Shown here one piece after another: positions 21,837-29,128 of a stretch of 32,266 nucleotides of DNA. Below the pieces are notes generated by a model. The model ran no database searches. It saw only the letters and a list, made by a program, of their open reading frames with translations, and was not told where the DNA came from. The position numbers and the translations under genes were made by a program. The DNA is from a virus: positions 1 through 32,266 of IMG/VR virus record IMGVR_UViG_3300035438_000114. The stretch is one strand, 5' to 3'. How positions within the stretch are numbered: position 1 is the stretch's first letter; each line of letters begins with the position of its first letter.

Positions 21837-23852
21837 CTAATATATAAAATAGTTTCCTTTATTTGGATTCTCTAATTGATAACCTACTGCATAACGTAAC
21901 GCATCTATACAATTATGAACCAATATACCATTTGCAAAATATTCGTGGCAATCTTCCACCATTAAATCATAAACTTGAGCCTTGTAACTTTCTCCTTGCT
22001 CGAAGTGCTTTAGCTTTGCAGTTATTATGGCAGTATTTAGAAACTCCTCCGTGTCTTGTTTCATATTCTTTATTACATACTTCGCAATTATGTTTTTTAT
22101 ATTCTCTATTATGCCAAGTCTTTTTACCTTGTTCTTTATGCCATTGCAATCCAACTTCTGATTTATGCCATTCTTTTGCTGCTTCAATTCCTTTTGAATG
22201 AAATTCTTTAAACCATTCTGGATTGTCTTTAATTCTTTTTTTACCTGTAAACCTTTGATGTAAAGATTCAAGAACCATATTGAGATTTGATATGTTATTA
22301 TTTTGTGTGTTACCATCAACGTGGTGAATATGGTATCCTTTAGGAATATCCCCTTTATAGTGTTTCCAAACTTCAGTATGTAGTCTTGTTGTTCCTCTAC
22401 TAAAATATTTTTCGTTTTTGTAAAGTTTAAAATCTTTTCCGTTAAACCATTGTACAGGAATATTCTGTCCTGATTCTGTAATTGTGAAATTTGTTTCCAT
22501 TTATTAATAGTTTTAATTTTATGTTCTTTAGTTGAACACAAAGATAACGCCAAAGTATCGAATTGCATCGAGTACTTATTAACATTTTTTACACCATTAT
22601 TAAAATTTACTAATACCTTTTTATATCCTTTACTTGTTAAAACTAAATCACCTACTTTTATTTTATCTATTCTAACTTGACCTTTAATTGTTGTTATTAA
22701 AGTATCTCCTGTAAAACAGTGGTTATGATTATCTATTGGTGTATTTGATTTCTTTTCTAACCAACTGTAATTATTTAACTCTTTAATTAGATTAATTGAT
22801 TCAGGTGATATTATTAAATCATAATCTTGTAATAAAGATATACCATAAGTAACTGAACCTTGACCTTTAATTGCAGGAACTATATTTAATCCTGCCGAAT
22901 GTAATTCAGATATTAGTCTCGGTTCAGCACTATCGGCTACTATTAAACTATCTAAACAATGTTGCTTATTTAAAGCGTATATTTGAGACGTTGTTAATGC
23001 TTGTAAATAGAAACGTTCATTTATATAAATTCGTTTGTTAGATGTATCTATATTGCATTCTACTAATGTTGTTGGGTCATTACTAAAACCAAAATCTTGT
23101 CCAAATACAGATTTACTTACTTGTTCGTATTTCCCAATAGTCCAGTTATTAAATATAACTCCTTCTGCTTTATCTAACCAGCCACCAAGTATTTGATGTT
23201 TGTACTTTTCAGGTCTACGTAATTTTATATTCTCTATTTGATTTATAAATGATTCAGAAAGATTATTTATATTATCTAAATATGTTGTGTGAATATATGT
23301 AGTATCTCCTTTTATTAAATTGCTTCCATCTTGTACTCCTTTATCTTCAAAGAATTTCTTATAAATAAAATGTTCTTTTGTTGCTGGATTTAAAACTAAT
23401 AAAACTCTATTGTGAATTCCTTTTGTTCTTATACTAAAATCTATCTTTTCAAATGTTTCTTCATCTGTTAATTCTTCTGCTTCATCTAATACCCAAGTAG
23501 TAACTCCTGCTAAAGATTTTAAATTTGCTGTTTGTGTCCCACTACTTGTTTTAATACCTTTAAATAAGATTTTAGACCCTGTTTTAAGATTTACTATTTC
23601 ATCTTTAGTTATATAAAAATCGTGGCTTAAATCAGCTGTTTCAATCTTATCTATAAATTCAGGAATAATAGAAACGTTTGCAGATGTTAAAGTATAACGA
23701 GTAAATAGAATAACGTGTCCTGCTTCGTATGTTAAAGTAAGTAGAAAAGAGTTCAAAGAATATGATTTCCCTGAACCTCTACCACCTGTAATTACAAAGT
23801 ATCTACTTTCAGAACCTAATAGATTAAATTTCGGATTGATTAATATTCCCAA
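21837..23852 (-). CDS. terL: Terminase large subunit interrupted by an intein
   Basis: 671 codons as read, of which residues 379-647 are an intein; the mature terminase would be 402 residues. The ATPase part has Walker A GGRGSGKS (23-30) and Walker B TTWVLDEAEE (118-127); the nuclease part has GQDFGFSND (251-259) with the first catalytic Asp, ADSAEP (306-311), and, after the intein, CIDALRYAVG with the last catalytic Asp. It packages DNA into the prohead. The intein splits this last motif between His378 and Cys648. Only a TTG start (23850-23852) is available, since an in-frame stop lies 15 bases upstream and no ATG follows until deep in the gene. It overlaps the small subunit by 29 bases. Confidence 0.92.
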   Translation of the reverse strand: MGILINPKFNLLGSESRYFVITGGRGSGKSYSLNSFLLTLTYEAGHVILFTRYTLTSANVSIIPEFIDKIETADLSHDFYITKDEIVNLKTGSKILFKGIKTSSGTQTANLKSLAGVTTWVLDEAEELTDEETFEKIDFSIRTKGIHNRVLLVLNPATKEHFIYKKFFEDKGVQDGSNLIKGDTTYIHTTYLDNINNLSESFINQIENIKLRRPEKYKHQILGGWLDKAEGVIFNNWTIGKYEQVSKSVFGQDFGFSNDPTTLVECNIDTSNKRIYINERFYLQALTTSQIYALNKQHCLDSLIVADSAEPRLISELHSAGLNIVPAIKGQGSVTYGISLLQDYDLIISPESINLIKELNNYSWLEKKSNTPIDNHNHCFTGDTLITTIKGQVRIDKIKVGDLVLTSKGYKKVLVNFNNGVKNVNKYSMQFDTLALSLCSTKEHKIKTINKWKQISQLQNQDRIFLYNGLTEKILNFTKTKNILVEEQQDYILKFGNTIKGIFLKDTIFTTLMVTHKIITYQISIWFLNLYIKGLQVKKELKTIQNGLKNFIQKELKQQKNGINQKLDCNGIKNKVKRLGIIENIKNIIAKYVIKNMKQDTEEFLNTAIITAKLKHFEQGESYKAQVYDLMVEDCHEYFANGILVHNCIDALRYAVGYQLENPNKGNYFIY
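21912..22718 (-). mobile_element. Intein in terL (269 aa)
   Basis: Splicing motifs are complete: block A CFTGDTLITTIKG with Cys1 (residue 379), block B CSTKEHKI with the T-xx-H pattern, then KWKQISQLQNQDRI, block F VYDLMVEDCHEYFANGILV, and block G ending HN before Cys+1 (Cys648). Cys1, the penultimate His and last Asn, and the +1 Cys are the residues needed for self-splicing. The flanking N-extein ends DNHNH and the C-extein starts CIDALRY. Between blocks B and F the frame reads through low-complexity sequence that is the out-of-frame shadow of an HNH gene (21967-22500). Confidence 0.9.
21967..22500 (-). CDS. HNH homing endonuclease nested in the intein, other frame
   Basis: 177 residues. 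The HNH core is GYHIHHVDGNTQNNNISNLN, followed by VLESLHQRF, typical of HNH_3-type homing enzymes; a C-terminal Cys cluster (CEVCNKEYETRHGGVSKYCHNNC) is likely a zinc ribbon. The ATG (22498-22500) lies inside the intein and the frame is shifted by +2 (or -1) from terL. Both frames stay open for 178 codons. It overlaps block F by about 14 bases at its end. It probably drives homing of the intein. Real coding is supported by the intact HNH motif. Confidence 0.88.
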   Translation of the reverse strand: METNFTITESGQNIPVQWFNGKDFKLYKNEKYFSRGTTRLHTEVWKHYKGDIPKGYHIHHVDGNTQNNNISNLNMVLESLHQRFTGKKRIKDNPEWFKEFHSKGIEAAKEWHKSEVGLQWHKEQGKKTWHNREYKKHNCEVCNKEYETRHGGVSKYCHNNCKAKALRARRKLQGSSL

Positions 23853-24129
23853 CTTTAAATATGTCTTTTATATTAAAATCATTTAGATTATGCGTTGTTT
23901 CAATAATATCTTTTGGTTTACCAAATATATGTTCAGCTATAAATAACTGACCTCTTTGTGAATCCATTAAAGTATTTTTAACAAATGCTATCTTTGTTTC
24001 TTCTTCTGTATCTTTATTATAAAGTTCTCCTAATGCTTTTAAGAATATGTTATTTACTTTTTCTTCTTCTACTTTAGGTTTTCTTCCAGCATTTTTATTT
24101 CCACCATTATATTTTCTTTTATCTTCCAT
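23824..24129 (-). CDS. terS: Terminase small subunit
   Basis: 101 residues. A basic, Gly-rich N-terminus (YNGGNKNAGRKPKVEEEKV) is typical of small terminase DNA-recognition arms, followed by a helical region (FLKALGELYNKDTEEETKIA) and a C-terminal end that could contact TerL. It would recognise the packaging site. It immediately precedes and overlaps terL by 29 bases, the usual arrangement. Confidence 0.78.
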   Translation of the reverse strand: MEDKRKYNGGNKNAGRKPKVEEEKVNNIFLKALGELYNKDTEEETKIAFVKNTLMDSQRGQLFIAEHIFGKPKDIIETTHNLNDFNIKDIFKVGNINQSEI

Positions 24130-24173
24130 ATCAAATAAGTAATTATTATTGATTTAAAAATAAACATTTTTGT

Positions 24174-24269
24174 TTATTGTTTATCAGACTTACTAATTAA
24201 GTAATACCAAAACCAAATTATCTTTGGTCTTATAAACTCATACGATAATAATATTAATAGATATTTCAT
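24174..24269 (-). CDS. 31-aa hydrophobic peptide
   Basis: The frame runs from ATG (24267-24269), directly after the upstream stop TAA (24270-24272), to TAA (24174-24176). It begins MKYLLILLSYEFIRPKIIWF and has two hydrophobic stretches around a charged turn (EFIRPK), so a membrane hairpin is possible. Adjacent stop and start suggest coupling. Function unknown. Confidence 0.5.
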   Translation of the reverse strand: MKYLLILLSYEFIRPKIIWFWYYLISKSDKQ

Positions 24270-24500
24270 TTATAATAATTCATCAATAGTTATATTATGA
24301 TATTCTAATAGTTCTTGAATTCTTTCAAATACTATTTCTATTCCATCTTGTTCTCCATCGTTTACTTCCAATGTATTGATTAATCCTTTCTTTGTATTAT
24401 AAACTAATTCAAATATAAAGTTAGCCATATCTAATGCTTTAACTGTTGCGAGATATTCTGTGTTATCTTCTGGAAGATTAAATTCTAATATTGCTTTCAT
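24270..24500 (-). CDS. Hypothetical protein, 76 aa (MKAILEFNLPE type)
   Basis: The start is taken at the ATG 24498-24500 (MKAILEFNLPEDNTEYLATV); a TTG 12 bases upstream would overlap the preceding gene. The opening strand followed by helices is a recurrent small-phage-protein pattern (K-A-x-L-E-F-N-L-P-E). The C-terminus is acidic. Part of a run of short accessory genes before the terminase. Function unknown. Confidence 0.62.
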   Translation of the reverse strand: MKAILEFNLPEDNTEYLATVKALDMANFIFELVYNTKKGLINTLEVNDGEQDGIEIVFERIQELLEYHNITIDELL

Positions 24501-24501
24501 C

Positions 24502-24708
24502 TTATTTATCAATATGAATTAAAAAACTAATCTTTCTTTTTATTGTAGAATAAGTTTCAATTAACCATAATGATAACTCATCTTTTTCAGATTCATCAAT
24601 ATGAAACTCTGCATAAGTATGCAATTTATGTCCGTTAAATACTTCGTCATTTTGTAATTGCTCAGGTAGTTCTGATAACTTAATTACTGATTTTGTTATT
24701 GTTTTCAT
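24502..24708 (-). CDS. Hypothetical protein, 68 aa
   Basis: 68 residues, starting MKTITKSVIKLSELPEQLQN, with alternating strand and helix character and an acidic middle (DESEKDELS). It ends one base before the next start at 24500. Function unknown; a member of a tightly packed accessory cluster. Confidence 0.6.
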   Translation of the reverse strand: MKTITKSVIKLSELPEQLQNDEVFNGHKLHTYAEFHIDESEKDELSLWLIETYSTIKRKISFLIHIDK

Positions 24709-24722
24709 AATATTATTTGTTT

Positions 24723-24917
24723 TTAAATTGTTTTATATCCTGATTTTAATTTCATATAGTTTTTTGCTCTTTCTCTTGCTTGGTATAACATTCCAAGTTC
24801 AATAGATATTTCTTTCCATCCTTCTATTTCTTGTTTGATATATCCTGCTACTGTGAATCTATTATATTCTTTTGAATATTTATTAAATAGTATTGTTGCT
24901 CTTTCTTTGTGTGTCAT
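24723..24917 (-). CDS. Hypothetical protein, 64 aa
   Basis: 64 residues, helical and basic, starting MTHKERATILFNKYSKEYNR. The ATG overlaps the preceding stop by four bases (24914-24917). The C-terminus is Lys/Tyr-rich. No family recognised; a small nucleic-acid-binding role is possible but unsupported. Confidence 0.58.
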   Translation of the reverse strand: MTHKERATILFNKYSKEYNRFTVAGYIKQEIEGWKEISIELGMLYQARERAKNYMKLKSGYKTI

Positions 24918-25123
24918 AATCCTTTTTCTTTTTTATAGATTTCTAATAGTTCTTTTACTGATAATATTCCCATATCTTCAGTCGTTAAACTGTCTAAATA
25001 TTCTCCAAAATCAATCGCAAAATCATCTGCTATTGCTTCACATTTTTCAGATTGATAAAATGGTCTATTTAAAGTTGGCGTTGCAGTATCTAATTGCTTT
25101 TTAAACTTTTCTTTTAGTGTCAT
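24914..25123 (-). CDS. Hypothetical protein, 69 aa
   Basis: 69 residues, starting MTLKEKFKKQLDTATPTLNR, with a helical centre (CEAIADDFAIDFGEYLDSL) and an acidic-to-basic tail. It overlaps both neighbours by four bases, so translation is coupled. Function unknown. Confidence 0.6.
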   Translation of the reverse strand: MTLKEKFKKQLDTATPTLNRPFYQSEKCEAIADDFAIDFGEYLDSLTTEDMGILSVKELLEIYKKEKGL

Positions 25124-25344
25124 AAGTTTATTTGTATTTTATTTGTTGGACAACTTATTTTATGTACTCCTTTTTTTAAGTGACAATATTCACATTCTAA
25201 TTCCCAATAGTAATCACATTCTAATCCATTGTTTGGTTCTTTACAAAAATATGATTGTCTATACTTACTTGGTTCTGCTTTATATCTGTAACAAGTTGAA
25301 CTTAATTCGCAGTTGTTACCATTGCACATTGTTATATCTGGCAT
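25120..25344 (-). CDS. Cys-rich protein with two Cys clusters, 74 aa
   Basis: 74 residues with eight Cys: two near the N-terminus (MPDITMCNGNNCELSSTCYR), others at YFCKEP, LECDYYWELECEYCHLKKG and ISCPTN. Likely a small zinc-binding or disulfide-rich protein. It overlaps the downstream gene by four bases and starts two bases after the DnaA-like gene's stop. Function unknown. Confidence 0.62.
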   Translation of the reverse strand: MPDITMCNGNNCELSSTCYRYKAEPSKYRQSYFCKEPNNGLECDYYWELECEYCHLKKGVHKISCPTNKIQINL

Positions 25345-25346
25345 AA

Positions 25347-25853
25347 TTATAGTTTTATGTTGTTATTCATTCTATGAAATGCTTCTAATCTATCTGTTAT
25401 TATTTGTTTTTGTTCTGTTCCTTCGTATTGTTCCATTAGTTTATTTAGTTTATCTATTGTTTTGTTTTCGTATTGTGGTGTTTCTTTTATTTCTTTTAGT
25501 TCTTTAGTTAGTTTTAATACTTCAAATCTTAAATTGTATAGTTCGTTTTCTTCTTGTGTTTCTTCTAAAACATTTACTTGGATGAAGTTACTTAATACTT
25601 TGTTTCTAATCTTCTTTAGTTCTGGATTTGATTTCTCGTATACGTTATACATTTTTAAAGAGTGTATTACTGTTGCGTGGTCTAAATTTAATTCTTCTCC
25701 TATTTTGTTTAATGTCTTATTAGGTTTTAATTGTTTTAGTATTGAACAGTATAAACTTCTTGCTTCTACTACTTCTCTTTTGCGTGTTCTTACATCTATG
25801 TTTGTATCTGTTTCTGTTTGTATTATTTCTTTTAATCTTTCTGTTATTTCCAT
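25347..25853 (-). CDS. DnaA domain IV-like DNA-binding protein
   Basis: 168 residues. Residues about 26-72 match the DnaA C-terminal (domain IV) helix-turn-helix: REVVEARSLYCSILKQL, then LNKIGEELNLDHATVIHSL, in which DHATVIH corresponds to the signature that contacts the DnaA box. The AAA+ ATPase domain of DnaA is absent. A coiled-coil-like segment follows (about 100-130, NELYNLRFEVLKLTKELKEI). It may bind phage or host DnaA boxes, as an initiator adaptor, a decoy or a regulator. Confidence 0.72.
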   Translation of the reverse strand: MEITERLKEIIQTETDTNIDVRTRKREVVEARSLYCSILKQLKPNKTLNKIGEELNLDHATVIHSLKMYNVYEKSNPELKKIRNKVLSNFIQVNVLEETQEENELYNLRFEVLKLTKELKEIKETPQYENKTIDKLNKLMEQYEGTEQKQIITDRLEAFHRMNNNIKL

Positions 25854-26059
25854 TTTATTTTTATTTTTTGTTTGTTTTTAATTAAATCTGTTAGTACATT
25901 AAAACTTATTATTTCTAATGCTAAATGTATTCCTTGACATTCTTCATATAATTCTAAATCTTCATAGTGTTTTAGTATGTCTCTTACTTGTTTTAAAGTT
26001 GTTCCTTGTTCTATTTCATATAAAGTTAGATTATAATGGTCTATTGCTTTATCATTCAT
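25844..26059 (-). CDS. Hypothetical protein, 71 aa
   Basis: 71 residues, helical, starting MNDKAIDHYNLTLYEIEQGT. It overlaps the glycosyltransferase stop by one base and the DnaA-like start by ten, so it belongs to the same operon. The C-terminus is basic (NKQKIKIKWK). Function unknown. Confidence 0.6.
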   Translation of the reverse strand: MNDKAIDHYNLTLYEIEQGTTLKQVRDILKHYEDLELYEECQGIHLALEIISFNVLTDLIKNKQKIKIKWK

Positions 26060-26823
26060 TAGAATAATTCTATTTGATTTGTATTTATTTTATTCCACAT
26101 AATTTTAATATCATTTCTATCGTTTTCTTTTATTATTGGTATACAAATATTTTCACCCCATATTTCAATCATTCTTTGGACACAAATTTTTTCCTTTCCT
26201 AAATCATAAAATATTTCTTTTAAGCCACCTGCATTGCTTCCATTAGCAGGGGCTGAAAAAGCATATAAAGTAGTACGACCTGTTTTTTTACCAAGTTTAA
26301 TTACCTGCATAGCAAAATCTCTATCTTCTTTGCCTTCTACATATTCTTTATAACGTAAACCGAAAAGATTAGTATTATCTACAAATACACAAGAATCACA
26401 AAAACTATTTAAAACTATATTTTTATTAGCTGACCAAGCAAATTGTCTATATTCTAAAGAACCTAATGATATACTATTATTTATAAATTGTTCTTGAGCT
26501 TGTTTTAAAGCGTCGAAATCTGTTCTTATTAGCTTTGTTCCTTCTCTATAAAATAAACCCGTTAAATCATCGTCTAATTGCCAATAATTTTGTATTGAAT
26601 TGTTTTCAGTATATTCTTTAATATAATTTCTTACGTAAGTTATACCCCCATTATTAATTGGTAAAACTAAATAATTAAAGTTAGGGTATTTAATTTTATA
26701 TTTTTCATAATCTTGTGGCTCAACAACTGCTGTAATTTGTTGATTATTATCTTGTGCAAACTTTAATAAAGTTGAATTATCTACTCTGTTTTTTGTTGGT
26801 ATAAATATATTTAATTTTTCCAT
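26059..26823 (-). CDS. Glycosyltransferase, likely TET/JBP-associated
   Basis: 254 residues. The N-terminus IFIPTKNRVDNSTLL and the acidic motif YWQLDDDLTGLFYR (Asp84-86) match GT-A type sugar transferases, where the acidic residues hold the metal and nucleotide sugar. EGKEDRDFAMQVIKLGKKTG (about 163-182) is a likely catalytic-acid segment. It lies three bases after the oxygenase stop. Phage oxygenases of the TET/JBP family often come with such transferases that add sugars to hydroxymethyl bases in DNA. Function is by motif and context; the sugar is unknown. Confidence 0.75.
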   Translation of the reverse strand: MEKLNIFIPTKNRVDNSTLLKFAQDNNQQITAVVEPQDYEKYKIKYPNFNYLVLPINNGGITYVRNYIKEYTENNSIQNYWQLDDDLTGLFYREGTKLIRTDFDALKQAQEQFINNSISLGSLEYRQFAWSANKNIVLNSFCDSCVFVDNTNLFGLRYKEYVEGKEDRDFAMQVIKLGKKTGRTTLYAFSAPANGSNAGGLKEIFYDLGKEKICVQRMIEIWGENICIPIIKENDRNDIKIMWNKINTNQIELF

Positions 26824-26825
26824 TT

Positions 26826-27691
26826 TTATAAATTTAAGTATCCTGTTTTATCCATTTTCATTTTTAATAATTCTTCTGCAGGTTGTTTACATTTATACAT
26901 ATATTCCCTGTAGTAAACTACAAAACTAATCCTCAACCAGTTTTCTTCAGTATTAATAAAATCTGTATTTCCGTGCCATTTATGTACATCAACAAAAGAA
27001 TATCGGTATTTTGTAAATCTATTGCTACTTTATATTGTGGTAAACAAAAATATCCACCTGTCCAATCGCCTTCTCGATATGCAATTAAATTTCCAAATCC
27101 TTCAGGATAATCTCCAGCATCTTGATGTACTGCTGTTCTAAAGTTTTTATTAACTGTTACGGTTGTAAAAGCCGTATCATCTATAATATAATTTTGATTT
27201 GTACCTTGTGCTATTGCTTTTTGTTTTTCATAATGAGTTGGGCAAAGTTCTTTATATTTATTATCAATAAATTTTACAAATGGTATTCCGTTTTTATATT
27301 TATCGAAATAATTTTTTGCAAATGCTGTCTTTCTACAATATTTAACCATTGCACCTGAATCCATAAAACCTACACTACCTGATTCAACTTTATTACCTAC
27401 AGTTATATTACTAACTGAACCATCTTTGCGTATACGTTTGTGACTACTTCCAGAAGCATAACCTCTACTTTCAGTTACTTCAATGCTATCTTTAAATGAA
27501 TTAACCCCTAACATTAAAGTTTCTAATGGTATTGCATTTTTTCTAAATCTAAATAATAATTTTCCATTAATATCATAACCATCAGCATCTTCAGTTATTA
27601 ATAAATCAAAATTATCATTATTTAAATATTTACCTTTTAATTTTTCTGTTTGTTCGTCAGTTAATTGTTTTTTTAATTTATAAGTTTCCAT
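26826..27691 (-). pseudogene. TET/JBP-type 2OG-Fe(II) oxygenase, frame broken by one base
   Basis: In the zero frame 252 residues are read, ending at 26933 with a spurious tail. A -1 reading from about 26994-26997 restores a family-like ending, giving 288 residues and a stop at 26826-26828 just before the next ATG. Conserved parts: TVTVNKNFRTAVHQDAGDYP with HxD (His189, Asp191), GGYFCLPQYKVAIDL, then in the restored frame DVHKWHGNTD (distal His240) and NWLRISFVVYYRE with the 2-oxoglutarate-binding Arg (254). A missing T in a T-run (CTTTTG where CTTTTTG would keep the frame) explains it. It may be a sequencing or assembly error, or real inactivation. The enzyme would hydroxylate thymine or 5-methylcytosine in DNA. 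Confidence 0.78.
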
Positions 27692-27896
27692 ATTTTTCTT
27701 TTAAAATAATTAATAATAAATCGCTTAAATTTCCTTTTGTTTGATATTCATTGGCAAATTCTAATTTTATTCCTTTTTTACATAATGCTTTAAATAATTT
27801 TAATTCATCAGTACTAAAATATAACATTGTAGTTGTTATTTCTGTATTATCTAATGGAGAATTATCTGTTCCCCAATCATCTTCAAATAATTTCAT
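27678..27896 (-). CDS. Hypothetical protein, 72 aa
   Basis: 72 residues: acidic N-terminus MKLFEDDWGTDNSPLDN, then a helical section (STDELKLFKALCKKGIKLEF) and a hydrophobic C-terminal helix. The stop overlaps the oxygenase start by 14 bases, and the start lies three bases after the exonuclease stop. Its position next to the oxygenase and transferase genes suggests a link to DNA modification, but nothing in the sequence proves it. Confidence 0.6.
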   Translation of the reverse strand: MKLFEDDWGTDNSPLDNTEITTTMLYFSTDELKLFKALCKKGIKLEFANEYQTKGNLSDLLLIILKEKYGNL

Positions 27897-27899
27897 AAT

Positions 27900-28613
27900 T
27901 TAATTTGTTTTTAGTTTTAATAAATTCCAACATTCAATATATCTTTGCTTTGCTTTTCCTTTGTGGATTTCTTTAAAAAGTTGGTATATCTTTTTAGTAT
28001 ATTGATAATTACTTTTGCAATCAACTAAATACTTTTCTGCAAACTTCTTTCCATATCCTTTACAATAGTTTACATTATCAGCAGTATCTCCAATAATCAT
28101 TTGTTCATAGAAATTATATCTTGCTTCTTCTTCTGATATATCATAAACACATTTATGTTTAATATGATAGTTATACATCAAGCAAGGAAATTGTTTATAG
28201 TCTTTATCTATGCTTACTATTATAACGTTATTCCTTCCTATTTCATCTGATATAGTTTTCCAGTATTTAGCTACTACATCATCTGTTTCACATCCATAAC
28301 CCCAAATAGAATTATATTGTTCTTTAACGTATTCGTGCATCTTATTTAATAATGGTGGAAGATTATTGTAATCTCTGTTTGCTTTATACTTTGGTGTTAT
28401 ATACTTTCTAAAATTACCTTTAGAACCTGAAAATGTTTTTACTTCATTTATTTCGTAAACATCTTCCAAATGATTTATAATAGACATAAATACTTCATCA
28501 AATTTATTGGTTGCATCTTCTAAATTATAATGAAATCCATCGTCTTCTATTGTTTCTCTTTTCTTATAGCAGCTTGAAAATATCAAACTGTCTGCATCAA
28601 ATAATACTATCAT
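27900..28613 (-). CDS. FEN/5'-3' exonuclease (RNase H-like)
   Basis: 237 residues. Acidic metal-binding motifs of the FEN/T7 gp6-T4 RNase H family are visible: LFDADS (Asp6, Asp8), GCETDDVVA (about 111-119), SIDKDYKQFP (about 138-147), and GDTADNVNYCKGYGKKFAEKY (about 180-200), the helix-hairpin-like DNA contact. KGNFRKYITPKYKANR is the typical arch region. It removes RNA primers and flaps during replication. It starts the block that includes the modification genes; its start overlaps the 70-aa gene's end by 17 bases. Confidence 0.85.
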   Translation of the reverse strand: MIVLFDADSLIFSSCYKKRETIEDDGFHYNLEDATNKFDEVFMSIINHLEDVYEINEVKTFSGSKGNFRKYITPKYKANRDYNNLPPLLNKMHEYVKEQYNSIWGYGCETDDVVAKYWKTISDEIGRNNVIIVSIDKDYKQFPCLMYNYHIKHKCVYDISEEEARYNFYEQMIIGDTADNVNYCKGYGKKFAEKYLVDCKSNYQYTKKIYQLFKEIHKGKAKQRYIECWNLLKLKTN

Positions 28614-28809
28614 CGTTTCTTATTAAAGTTAGCATATATTCCCATACTTTCATTTCTCTATTAGTAGCGTTAATCATTTTATATAAAATGTCTTCTTCTA
28701 AATCAGTTTTACCTGTTGTTATTTGATAGATTAAATCTTGTTCTTCTCTATTTAAAGCATTTATTTTACATCTTACTTTGATGTATGCTCTTTCTTTTAT
28801 TTCTTCCAT
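28597..28809 (-). CDS. Hypothetical protein, 70 aa
   Basis: 70 residues, helical and acidic, starting MEEIKERAYIKVRCKINALN. It overlaps the gene upstream by 13 bases and the exonuclease by 17. No motif; function unknown. Tight overlaps favour a genuine gene. Confidence 0.6.
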   Translation of the reverse strand: MEEIKERAYIKVRCKINALNREEQDLIYQITTGKTDLEEDILYKMINATNREMKVWEYMLTLIRNDDSII

Positions 28810-29012
28810 ATTTGTATATTGTTTAAGTTTTCCATTGTTTCATCGTAATTTAATACTTTTTTTATTTGTTCATAGTGATAATTTGATTCCTCCCATTCTT
28901 TTATTAAAGCATCTTTAATTAATTGAAGTTCATTTCTTACATAAGCATTATCTACTGAATTCATTAAATAGATTAGATTATTAAATTTAGTTAGCATTTC
29001 TGTTTTGTTCAT
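28797..29012 (-). CDS. Hypothetical protein, 71 aa
   Basis: 71 residues, helical, starting MNKTEMLTKFNNLIYLMNSV, with an acidic/aromatic middle (EWEESNYHYEQI). It overlaps the 40-aa gene by 26 bases and the next gene by 13. Function unknown. Confidence 0.6.
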   Translation of the reverse strand: MNKTEMLTKFNNLIYLMNSVDNAYVRNELQLIKDALIKEWEESNYHYEQIKKVLNYDETMENLNNIQIWKK

Positions 29013-29109
29013 CTTGTTTGATTTTAATTAATAATGTTTTTGCTTCTTGTTTTAATCTGTATTGGTATTCCCAGATTGTTTCTCTTTTTTCTGATTGTTT
29101 CTTTTTCAT
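28987..29109 (-). CDS. 40-aa basic peptide
   Basis: The frame runs from ATG (29107-29109) to TAA (28987-28989), starting MKKKQSEKRETIWEYQYRLK, strongly basic and helical. It is the first gene after the promoter-like element at 29129-29178. Its length keeps confidence moderate. Confidence 0.52.
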   Translation of the reverse strand: MKKKQSEKRETIWEYQYRLKQEAKTLLIKIKQDEQNRNAN

Positions 29110-29128
29110 ATTGTTTTTTATTGTTTAG

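Noticed and set aside
21863-22201. Plus-strand open frame opposite the intein and HNH gene
   Set aside because: Low-complexity product with no motif, antisense to two overlapping real frames.
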